DNA of 64,000 bases from Apoda limacodes (lineage: Eukaryota; Arthropoda; Insecta; Lepidoptera; Limacodidae). The notes under the pieces were generated by a model. That model was not told where the DNA came from. It made no database searches and saw only the letters and a list, made by a program, of their open reading frames with translations. Positions 54,648 to 64,000 of this stretch are shown piece by piece. Positions within the stretch are counted from its first letter, which is position 1; every line of letters begins with the position of its first letter. A program made the position numbers and the translations under genes. The stretch covers positions 4,092,001 through 4,156,000 of the forward strand of contig OX291551.1 of assembly GCA_946406115.1 (NCBI GenBank), in the 5' to 3' direction.

Positions 54648-55797
54648 CGTCGAAGTTGCCATCTTACGGAGTGCCCGAGGGTTTGTGCAAATGGGTGGCT
54701 AGCTTTTTGTCCGGCAGACGCATACGAACCGTAGTTGACGGTAGTTGCTCTGATAGCATGGACATTAATGCCGGTGTCCCGCAAGGCTCTGTGCTGTCTC
54801 CTACGCTGTTTCTACTGCATATCAATGACATGTTGGACATCAACAACATACATTGCTATGCAGATGACAGTACTGGTGACGCTTTTTACACGGGTCGTGC
54901 AAACATCCCTCGTTCCGTTGTGGAGGAAAACCGCGGAGAACTTGTGTCTCAAATCGAGACCACACTGTCCCAGGTCTCTGACTGGGGACGGGTAAACTTG
55001 GTCCGATTCAACCCTACAAAGACGCAAGTGTGCGCGTTCACCGCTAAGAAAACTCCATTCACTGTGGTCCCACAATTCCAGAACACTCCCCTCTCCATCT
55101 CCAAGAGCATTGGGATCCTTGGTGTCGACATCTCCAGCGATGTTCAGTTCAGAGATCATTTACAAGATAAGGTGAAGCTGGCGTCCAAAAAACTTGGTGT
55201 ACTCAACAGAGCGAAGCAGTGCTTCACGTTGGGGCAAAGGTTGTTACTTTACAAGTCGCAAGTTCGGCCCCATATGGAGTACTGCTGCCATCTCTGGGCA
55301 GGTGCACCCGGATACCAGCTTGGCCCTTTTGACTCGGTTCAACGACGGGCTGTGAGAATTGTCGACGATTCCAAACTCACTTGCGGTATCGAGCCCTTAA
55401 GTCTGAGGAGAGACTTTGCCTCACTGTGTGTGTTCTACCGCTTGTACAATGGGTTGTGTTCTGAGGAATTGTTCGAAATGATGCCCACGGCTACTTTCTA
55501 CCATCGCACCGCTCGCCATCGGCAGGGAATTCATTCTCACACTTTAGAACCTAAATGGTCGCGTACAGTGCGGTTTCAGAGAAACTTCCTCCCGCGAACG
55601 CTTAAGTTGTGGAATGAGCTCCCTGCCAAGGTTTTCTGCAAGGACTACAGTATGAAGTTCTTCAAGAAAGAAGTTATTAGATTTCTGAAGGGTCGGCAAC
55701 GCGCAAGTGATACCCCTGGTGTTGCAAGCGTCCATAGGCTACGGTGACCGCTTACCATCAGCTTACCTTAGTGGTATTAAAAAAAAAAAAAAAAAAT
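54648..55797 (+). mobile_element. Jockey-like LINE, copy C, 5'-truncated
   Basis: Homology to copies A and B starts at TCGAAGTTGCC (about 54650) and runs through the 3' UTR (slightly shortened at CCATCAGCTTACCTTAGTGG) to an 18-A tail ending at 55797. Opposite orientation to copies A and B. Confidence 0.9.
54650..55747 (+). pseudogene. Jockey-like reverse transcriptase C-terminal two thirds (copy C)
   Basis: Open to its stop at 55747. Reads SKLPSYGVPEGLCKWVASFL, AGVPQGSVLSPTLFLLHIND, YADD (codons at 54857-54868) and the shared C-terminus ending GVASVHRLR. The LDIAKAFD box is lost to 5' truncation, so it cannot be active. Differences from copy B are scattered substitutions (ETTLSQVSDWGRVN versus EIGLSKISDWGREN). 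A shadow start upstream (MGKRTVKIYMH) is host flank. Confidence 0.9.
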
Positions 55798-56754
55798 GCA
55801 CAAAAGTAGAATGATGACAGATTCGTTTCGTGTATGAAATTAATATATGTAATTACGTAGTACATAGGCTATACGTAGCACACATAGGTTGTTTTTATTA
55901 TACTGCAGCAGTAGGGGTTTGGCCTAGTTCCTGTTATTTCTGTCAAAAACATTATATCACGATATCGACGGTAATGTTTATGTTTGTTCGTGACCTAAAC
56001 ATTACCAATTAACATTTTTTTATATTTAAGGCGATTCCCTACCGCGGTGGCGATGAGGCGTAACTTGAGCGCAGGTTATACTGATTTTGCGGGTTTGAAA
56101 ATCGGTTTTTAACTTTTAAATATTTATACATTTATACTTTTTTATTTAAACTCGAAAAGCTCAAGCACGAGATTTTCATTCCAGGGCGATGCTATACACA
56201 TATATGTATAGATAAACAGTTTTTAAATCCAACCATAAATTTTACTGTACCAACTAAAAGATTAAAAGGTTGCATAGAGTACCTATTGCAGTGCTATTAT
56301 TTAGCAAATATACGCCGTGGCCTTGCATAAACAAATCTTCCGGCCATTAGGTATGTATCAGCTGCATAAATAAATACCTATTTCCAGCAACAGGCGCGGC
56401 TCTTCAGCCCATGACGGTAACAATTACTGCAAGCAATATTACTTCAATAAGGCTTTTCGTTATTTTGTGCAGACTTATACAATTCACTGACTATATTTAA
56501 TTCTCCACTAACAACATATGCTAACTTTGCAGCCGCAAGTAATAACAAATTATGTATGTATACATTTTAGGTATCTGACTTTCAATAGGACGTAGCTTAA
56601 AGTTTTGTTTGCACAAGGGAGCTGTGTTCTAAAATAATTTATATTGTAGTAGCCCCTAAGCAGTTCTTATTTTAATCAAAGATACATAGAAATCATACAT
56701 TCAAATATAGCACAGAGATAATTATTATATATGTTACGGCTTAAAGCCGAAGTG
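55798..56754. other. No gene seen
   Basis: AT-rich non-coding; no supported feature. Confidence 0.35.
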
Positions 56755-56955
56755 TGGCTAAAAACTAGGTATGTTTTAGCCCGCTGGAGCTAGGCGCAAC
56801 CGGTCACAGGTAGTTAGACTTAGATCTATCCTACTTATCTTCGGTTAGAACTAGGTTTAGCCTCCATCATACCGGCTAGAACTAGGTGCAGCCGCTTACC
56901 GTTAGTTAAACTTAGATGTACCTTATTTTATCTTCGGCTAAAACTAGTTTCATTT
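56755..56955. repeat. Array of a CGGCTAGAACTAGG-type motif in about 92-nt repeat units
   Basis: The motif CGGYTARAACTAGGT recurs at about 56755, 56782, 56842, 56873 and 56935, in two larger units: GAGCTAGGCGCAACCGG..TTAGACTTAGATCTA and GAACTAGGTGCAGCCGC..TTAAACTTAGATGTA. Confidence 0.65.
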
Positions 56956-59234
56956 CGGTTTTGATTTAAGATCTTGCGTTTCGCAATAGACATCTTATCG
57001 GTCGGTCCGGTTATAATGTTCGGGATTATATTTGATTAATTATGTACCTTCTGTATTTATAATGTGTAGTCCTGGGTGTAACCGTTCTTCGGCTTCTAGC
57101 TCAGATCCATGCTTAGATCTCCAGAAAATGGAGATTAACCTGGAGGTAAACTTTATGTAAATAAAAAAACATCTGAACTACAAAAATTGCATTGCAGAGT
57201 GGCACACACAAATAACGTTGTTTTCGAAATCCTTTAAAAAAGATCAAAACTGTACTTTCCACAAGTTCGCAAATTTGGCAGAGTTGGCAAAATGGACATG
57301 GCACTAAAGTCTGTATCAACCTCAGTAACAAAGTTACAGAGTGATTCGCGACGTCCCTAGTCCCTCCTCTGGCTCTGGTCGCACGAAGACCCGGGGTCAA
57401 CGCATTTCGCTCCGACGCCGACAAGAATAGCTCGATCGTCCACTTCCAGCGACTTACTCCGCAGACCGCACTATCGATTTAGAATTATTCATTTGCAACA
57501 AGTTGTCGTTGCTGTCATGTCGCACCATGTTTGTGTGCCAATGACGTAACCAGGTCAAACCAGATATCAGAAAAATATTTTAGCCTGGTAGTATTTTGAT
57601 TTGAATTTTTTCTAAAGGCCAAACTTATCTAGTGGCTCTGTGAGCTGCAAAGTACACCTCGCGCGCGCACCTTAAAACTAATAGCAACAAAGTATTTATC
57701 TGAAATTTGCGTTGTTTTTTCATATAAATAAGGGTAACAAAAAAAGTTTGTGACATTTTTCGAAATGGCAGAAATATGATTTTGTTTTACGTCTTCGCCA
57801 TTTTGATAAATGTACAAAAACTGAATCGACAAACATAAACTGAGACGCTTTGCGCTCGCTCGGTCAGCAAAAAAAATATCCCTTAAAAACATATGTTAAG
57901 TAAACTAATTATATTCTAATTAGTTACTATATTTTTACTGCGCAGGTACAGTCGTGGTCTTCGACGCTTAACCGTTTCAAGAGAAATCCACTGTTCGATA
58001 TATTAATAATATGTTACCTACGACGTACATTCGTGCTTTACCCCTATAAACCAGGTATTGTTAATTTTTCTCTAAACCTTTCAACTTTGTTATTAACGTA
58101 AAAGTTAATCACGAATTAAGATTGATAACTGAAAGGAACTGGGCTAATGGGTTACCTCCCCGGCGTACTGAGCCAATTATTATTTTTTCCATTATAGGTA
58201 CAACAAAAGTAACGAGACTTAAGTATTGACCTATTGGTTAAAAACCAAGCTAGATTAAGGCTACCAGGCTAAACGCCCACCCACACTATCGATTTCAGTC
58301 CACCCCGCCGAAATCTGACTTCTTATATTTCGTCAAGAACTAGCAAGGGGGTATATTATTTGAGGGCGCAGATGGTGGTTAAGACTCGCCACCGAAGTCT
58401 AGATACACTGTGACAGAACCAGTGTTGCGATGCCTGGACTAAATTGGTTGGTAAAACGGGGCTGACTCCACATCTTTATCGTGGCACAGATTATATAATA
58501 CTATACTAGATCGTTACCCGATAGCTCGATACTCGTGGGATTATATACATATATATTCCTTTTTAGATTACCCAACTTTAAAAAAAATGCATGTCATATT
58601 ATGAACGTGTACGCATTATGAACGAAATTCAATAATTTAGTTGCATGACCTATTATTACCTTGCTTTGCATTTATATTGCATTGTGAGACCTACACAAAA
58701 TGAAGACTTCTATGGAACATCTGTTAAATAATGACTAGATCTAGGTAAAAAAATCAAAGAATTTTATTTATTTTATGAAGGCCTATGTAATAGGGCTTTT
58801 TACAACTATTCAAAGAATACCACAAAATTATCTAACCTATCAAACAAAAGCAAAGACCTCAATAACACAGCCGCCCGCCATCTTTAAAAAAGGAAACTAT
58901 AAACAAATGCCAAATACCAATTAGTTTCAGTCGACTGCGATAACGACAGCCAAATTATTAGAGTTGTCGAACAAGACAAGCTAACTATTGCTGCAGGTAC
59001 TTTCACCGTTTAACTTAACTGGTAACTTGACACGCTACTTACGTGAGACAGACTAACAAATGAAATTACCTATAACGTTTATACGAAACACCTAGATAAA
59101 GATATGTATATAAAAATAAATATTATGAAACTTAGTAATTTTAACAGTTTAGAAACGATTACGATTCTGCTGAAAAAGTTTATCAATGCAATAATACTAT
59201 ACTTTCTTATTTTCTCCAGTACAATTTTATATGA
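56956..59234. other. No supported gene; GC-richer patch 57340-57480
   Basis: The minus strand of 57340-57480 has a donor-like GCGGA|GTAAGT near 57458, without a convincing frame. At 58929-58996 on plus an initiator TTCAGTC is followed by a donor-like GCAG|GTACTT. Neither is strong enough to call. Confidence 0.3.
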
Positions 59235-59600
59235 TAGCTTTTGCCAGCGGCAGATCCTAAATTATAGAAAAAAAACCAAACTATCAAATATTTCCTCCTT
59301 AATGGCATAATACATTCGTGTCTGTGAAACCATCGAAATACCTAATCCAATCAGTCAAGCCGTTTAGAAGTTATGTGAAAAAGATAAGTACGGAAGGACA
59401 ATTCTTACAACCCGTTTTCCTATTACCCGTTTTCCCGTAGGAATGAAGCATTTTTCCGTGGCAATAAGTAGCCTATGTTTATCAGTGATAATGTTGGCTT
59501 CTAATGTTAAAAGTTTTTCAAATTGGTCCAGTAGTTTCGGAGCCTGTTCAATACAAACATACTTACATACAAATCTTTTCTCTTTATAATATTAGTATAA
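59235..59600 (-). mobile_element. Helitron-like element, both ends slightly altered
   Basis: In minus sense: TTATACTAATATTATAAAGA at the start, CTCCGAAACTACTGGACCAA and ACATAGGCTACTTATTGCC inside, GCCGCTGGCAAAAGCTA at the end. TC and CTAG termini are each changed by one or two bases, so it is older than the 38.2 kb copy. Confidence 0.65.
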
Positions 59601-59814
59601 ATTAATGTCTTTATTTCAAACTTTATATTTTACTACTTTTACTATTTGTACCTACTTATAAGTTAATTTCAATAGCAGAGCATTATCAGCATAGTAGACC
59701 TTAGCATATCGTAGCTGATATTTAAAAAGGTGGAATAAATGTTCTACCTATTAAAATAAAAAAAAAAACAATACAGAAAATAAGAAAACATGGTACGCCA
59801 CAGGTACGAGTAGG

Positions 59815-59915
59815 AAAATCTCGAGTCTGACAATTCGAGATCTCACGTGATAAATCTGGGTTCGAGATCGCCAATTCACGATCTCGTCTACTATAGTGCG
59901 AGATCTCGATTAATC
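59815..59915. repeat. Cluster of CGAGATCTCG-type palindromes
   Basis: TCTCGAGTC, TTCGAGATCTCACGTG, TTCGAGATCG, CACGATCTCG and GCGAGATCTCG occur within 100 nt, with a CACGTG E-box at 59844-59849. No known element or site class is recognised. Confidence 0.5.
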
Positions 59916-61500
59916 TTATGAATATCAGGATTTCGTTAACTATTTAAAAATAATGCATTATTTTTTATACTCAAATTTTATTAAAACTACTACTTCTCCA
60001 GTATCTGGTTTTGAATAAAAAAACGTTTATTTTTAAAAAAAGAACAATTATCTGTACAACATAACAAATGAACTCACATGGACGCAGACTTATCTACCAA
60101 TTATTTTGGAAAAAAACTAATGAGGAAGCATGGGGTAGTGTGTTGTAAGTCACGCGTAAAAACTACTATCCGTATTTAAAAGGCAATATCAGACCCAAGC
60201 TATTAAGCTATAAGGTACGTAGGTATTTAGAAAACAAGTGTTTTCGTGATAAGACCCGAGCCCATCACCGATGTGCGATACAGACAACTGCACCTCAGGC
60301 TAATTATATCTAGCCACAATTATCAAAATCTGAGTTTGGTATTCCCCACTTTTCTCCTCCAAATCTCAACCGAATTGTTTAGAAATTATTTAACCTGTGT
60401 ATGTGTGTCGTGACCATATCAATCGATATGACACGTCATGACTTGCTTTTATTTATTTTTGTTTTTGTTTAAAGACGCAAAAAATATTCTTAAGTGAAGT
60501 TACTCCTGCGGTACTTGCTATCAAACAAATTTTTTATAAAAATGTCATAAAAAGAGACACTTTTTTTGGATTTTTGCAGTTATTTATACTAATGGCATTT
60601 AAAAAAAATACATACAGGCATAGTAGTTGTGTAGGTATGTCTATCATATATTAAAAAAAACTATACGTCTTAAATTTAAGGTAAAGCCAAAATCCAGGGA
60701 TAAAACAGGAAAAAATACGTTTGTATGGGGAGAATCAGCCTGATATTTACTCTTAAAAGCTGTGATAGCCCGCTTGTCTTCCACTAGTTGAAAATGAGTA
60801 AATAGGCCGGTGTACGGACATTTTAAGTATTGGCTTTTTATTTATTTTGCAGCCGGCCCACTATTGTATGATTTATTAATTAGTTTCACAATCTCGTTTA
60901 TAATCTCAAAATGGACATACCGAACGAGATTTCAAAAACGAGAGTGCCTGCCCACAAGATTAAATTTGCCGTCTCGCTTAACATAAACAAGAAAATTAAA
61001 AAGCTATTACTCATATAGAAACTCTCTCACAATGTATTCAACAAAATAACCGAGTTAAGCATCCAAACAACTGCAATCATAGACTTTCGCACATTTGCCT
61101 CAGAAACAACAAAACAATAGACAAGATTGCCGGCGCTAGTTACTATATAAATAACTCCGATTTAAATAATAATGCATGTAGTTTTGACAGTATTCACATC
61201 TGCCACTGTTAATTTAGTTAAGTCTTGTAACATCGTTGTCTACGTGAAGGCTGCCGTTGCGTTTTCATTTACAATGCACGGTCGCGAGGTCGACAAATGC
61301 AAACATGCCGTACGTGGATTGTCCAAAGAGTATTATATTTTATAGACGCAACATATAGATTTTGTCTTGTAGATACTTATTATTGTCAGGCTAATCTAGT
61401 TTTATTCCGTTACATATTGCTTTTACCTTGAATTCTTTAAAATATTTGCGATAGAAAACTGTAAAACCAAAGCTGGTTCTCGTTTTTTATGGAAAAAAAA
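59916..61500. other. No gene seen; repeat fragment near 60.7 kb
   Basis: AT-rich. AAAATACGTTTGTATGGGGA and its surroundings at 60665-60760 match the inner part of the 51.1 kb repeat. Confidence 0.4.
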
Positions 61501-61527
61501 ACGTTACGGTGAAAGGTGATCGCAGCC

Positions 61528-61574
61528 AGATTCGTTCCGCAGTCGCCATTGTCAAGTCGTCGTGCGAAAACATT
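61528..61574 (+). promoter_or_regulatory. Candidate DPE-type promoter with short 5' noncoding exon
   Basis: CCAGATTC gives an initiator-like start with A+1 at 61528. AGTCGTC starts exactly at +28 (61555), six of seven matches to the insect downstream promoter element RGWCGTG. No TATA box is present, as expected. A consensus donor ACATT|GTAAGT follows at 61574/61575, leaving a 47-nt noncoding exon. The next exon would lie to the right. Inference only. Confidence 0.35.
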
Positions 61575-61884
61575 GTAAGTTGCGAATTTATTGTTTGCAT
61601 TTTACGTAAAACTACTTTAATAACGTTAATCGAAAAGATAGTGAATTCTTCAAATATTTGGTGCCATTATTTACTATAGGTATTATACTACACTTTATTA
61701 GAATTTAAAGTCTTAATTCAAGCAGGAACACACACATTATAGGACATTATTACGTAATATTACTTATTGTTTTCAGTTATTTTTAGAGCAATAAAAAGTT
61801 AGGTAGATACTGCCCCCGCCCCTCCTGTATATTTCTGACTAGGTACGCCCTTGGATACGACATTTTGTATGTAGTATGTAGAGA

Positions 61885-62163
61885 AGTATGTATATGCCGC
61901 AGGCAAATCGTATTTTGCAGTTTTACAATATGCCTTAGGCATACTATGGAACAAAATGGAGTAGAAATCGCACTTTATAAGTCATCTCGATTGGGTTAAG
62001 TATGGGTTCTCTTGTGATCACGCAGATGCGGAGCGACCAAATCAAGTTTTATATAATAAATCTAGTACAATATTTTTTGTTCCATAGTATATAATCTGCC
62101 TAGGCCTATATTGTATATTGTAAAACGGCGAATTTTACAATTTGCCTGCGGCATGTATATAAC
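61885..62163. mobile_element. Inverted-repeat element with TGCCGCAGGC ends
   Basis: GTATGTATATGCCGCAGGCA, AAT at 61887-61909 pairs with ATTTGCCTGCGGCATGTATA near 62139-62160. A second inner pair (ATACTATGGAACAAAAT and ATTTTTTGTTCCATAGTAT) extends the symmetry to about 90 nt per arm. About 278 nt, non-coding. Confidence 0.75.
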
Positions 62164-62167
62164 GTAA

Positions 62168-62400
62168 CGGTTTTTATTCCCCGGAGGGGTTACCTACTAA
62201 CTGAAAACACAACCACATACTAATGTAAGGATTGCCTCTTTTCCCACTTTAGTCCTAGGAGCGTGACACGGGGTCAGCCTTGCTGGAGCACTGCGTCTGT
62301 TGTAGTGTATCTGGACTAAGATGGCTTAATATCCCATAGGTCATTAATACAATCTTTACAGTACTAAACAGTAAAAAAAAGGACCAGCCCCCTTATTCAT
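62168..62400 (+). repeat. Dispersed repeat (copy 3 of 3 in the window)
   Basis: GTTTTTATTCCCCGGAGGGG at the start and TGTAGTGTATCTGGACTAAG, ATGGCTTAATATCC inside correspond to blocks of the 10.84 kb and 19.46 kb copies. Confidence 0.5.
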
Positions 62401-62609
62401 CTCGTTATAACTATCTCGATAACGAACGTACACTATATGAGTTTTGCAGGTGGTATTCAAGAAGACAAGAATTCTTGATCATTTTATACATGGTTGTAGG
62501 ATCCGACAACAAAATGATATCGATCTGCTGACGATATTCAGATAGCGAATAGGGTTGTGAATTGCCCCCAGCTGCACAGGGACAGATTAATATAAACAAA
62601 CACCACACT

Positions 62610-62802
62610 ACTGCGGGTCGATTCCGTAAAAGATTGTAAACCTTTTTTGAAAGAAATAAGATATACATTGCGGTTTCGCGACAATCGATGAATTTCATAC
62701 GTCATTGTATATCTCAATTGTTTGTCAATGCGCAATGTATATCTTATTTCTATGGATTTAAAACGAGAATTGTTAGCTGTCATTTTACGGAATCGAGCCG
62801 TC
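62610..62802. mobile_element. Foldback element with nested inverted arms
   Basis: An exact 21-nt inverted pair (62652-62672 and 62731-62751, core GAAATAAGATATACATTGCG) and an outer exact 14-nt pair (TCGATTCCGTAAAA at 62618-62631; inverse at 62783-62796). Arms differ in the spacer between the two pairs. The minus-strand frames here are incidental. Confidence 0.75.
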
Positions 62803-63286
62803 ATCACAACACCCTGCTTTTTCACTATTTTTTTTAATGTCATACATACTTACTTATGTTTCGAACAGCGTTTTGTTTATCTCTAGGTCAGAAAAGATTT
62901 TTCACATGTAGGTAAATTAAACTTAAAAAAGTTAAAAAGTTTTGTAATACACAAACTTGTCGAAAAAGCTTATTACGCAATAAAGACTTCATAATGAAAA
63001 TGAATGGGATTGAATAATTGAATAATTTTTTAATTTACTTTGTATTGATTATTTAAATTTAAAGAGCGACTGCTGGAGAGTTTCTTTTGCCGTTTCTTCT
63101 CACCAGATCGCCATTTTGATTTCGAAATTCAAAAAAGTGATATGCATTTGAATTTGACATTTGAGCACCATAAATCTTGAGGGTCTTTGAAATAAACTTT
63201 TTAAATGAACGCGGCTCAGTGCCGATTTGACTGTTTGCGTTAGTATTCAGATATTACTGTAGTTTGATTAATTCTATAATACCAGC

Positions 63287-63418
63287 TACCATCTCACCGC
63301 TTTAGGCATCGGCAAGTACTTTATCTTCACACTTCACACCTTCGAACCTAAATGGTCAGGCACAGTACGGTTTCAGACGGACTGCGAACTTTAGGTTGTG
63401 AAATGAGCTCCCTGGCTG
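63287..63418 (+). mobile_element. Relic of the jockey-like LINE coding end
   Basis: TACCATCTCACCGC, TCGAACCTAAATGGTCAGGC, ACAGTACGGTTTCAGACGG and AATGAGCTCCCTGG match the segment coding YHRTARHRQGIH..LEPKWSRTVRFQR..WNELP of the 55.5 kb copy. Small deletions break the frame. It is older than copies A-C. Confidence 0.75.
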
Positions 63419-64000
63419 CATGTGTGTGTGTGTAAAAGAGCAGTGTAGACGCGCGCTAATGGGTTGGATGCGACTGGCACATCTGTTAATACGCTGGACT
63501 TAATTATCTGTGATTACTGATTACAAAATCAATTTTAATTTGTCGCGGGCCAAGTGAAAAACATCCAGAGTGATGCAGCTGCGTCCCCCACCAAACACAT
63601 TTAAAGGTTTTTTCCTATTCATTACGAATTCGTGATAACTAAAAAATTGATTTAAAAATTCTAACGGGTCTGCAACTCGTCCGAAAGATGTAAGCAAAAA
63701 CGCTTATAGGTGGTCTGCGAAACTTGATTTTTGTATGGTTCCTTATAGAATTTTGGACAATCATGTGATACCGAAGATGTACCTAGAACCTAGGTACCTA
63801 CCACGGGAAGAAGGGCAAATAGAGCTGAAGACTTTGGCCTGGCTCAAGTAAATCATAAAAGGTAAAATTATACCTACACACAATATAGGAGTACCTAGGT
63901 AGGTATAGGTACATTACCTTCTTTTTTTAATCATTGAATACCTACACCCAGTTCACAGTTGGCTGGCTGCAGCGTCGCGCGCCGTACTTTCTAGTTGCCA
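63419..64000. other. No gene seen; GC-rich end of window
   Basis: AT-rich until about 63960, where CTGCAGCGTCGCGCGCCGTA begins and is cut by the window end. It could be the edge of an exon or promoter but cannot be judged from 40 nt. Confidence 0.3.

Noticed and set aside
57113..57424. 103-codon minus-strand frame starting in a GC-rich patch
   Set aside because: No family, no acceptor, and the peptide quickly becomes AT-biased; a donor-like site alone is not enough.
62411..62843. Two overlapping minus-strand frames near 100 codons
   Set aside because: They lie across a foldback element; symmetry of the DNA explains the shared peptides.

Overview
This is nuclear DNA from an insect, almost certainly a moth or butterfly (Lepidoptera). 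It is AT-rich, there is no compact bacterial-style gene packing, and the window is saturated with dispersed repeats that I recognise by type from lepidopteran genomes: a repeat with GGTTCCGTA near one end and CTCGCACTTGGCCGG at the other, Helitron-like elements ending CTAG|T, tRNA-type SINEs, and jockey/CR1/RTE non-LTR retrotransposons. Most open reading frames are chance frames or retrotransposon pieces.

One host gene is visible by hand on the minus strand. Three GC-rich coding blocks with matching splice signals and a shared phase 1 lie at 14966-15101 (ATG exon), 7524-7616 and about 2208-2360 (with a possible read-through stop at 2179). Joined, they read a basic, proline-rich, disordered polypeptide with an N-myristoylation-type start (MGAHGSK). 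I do not recognise the gene. Its introns hold LINE, SINE-like, Helitron-like and MITE insertions, and a minisatellite of about eight copies sits right against the exon 2 acceptor.

Layout: 0-15 kb, introns of that gene with two copies of a 5S-rRNA-derived, inverted-repeat-bounded element (3.3 kb and 8.5 kb) and a related copy without the 5S part (5.4 kb). 15.7-18.6 kb, a long 5'-truncated LINE with endonuclease and reverse transcriptase. 19-24.5 kb, dispersed repeats. 25, 44 and 55 kb, three 5'-truncated copies of one jockey-like LINE, plus several tail-only pieces of the same family. 28-40 kb, dense MITE, Helitron and LINE debris. 41-51 kb, RTE and LINE fragments, SINEs and a CA/GA microsatellite. 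52-64 kb, further inverted-repeat elements and one candidate promoter with a 5' noncoding exon near 61.53 kb that would read rightward out of the window.

The best candidates for something undescribed are the phase-consistent unnamed gene and the 5S-derived element family. All family names rest on motif reading by eye; no database search was possible.
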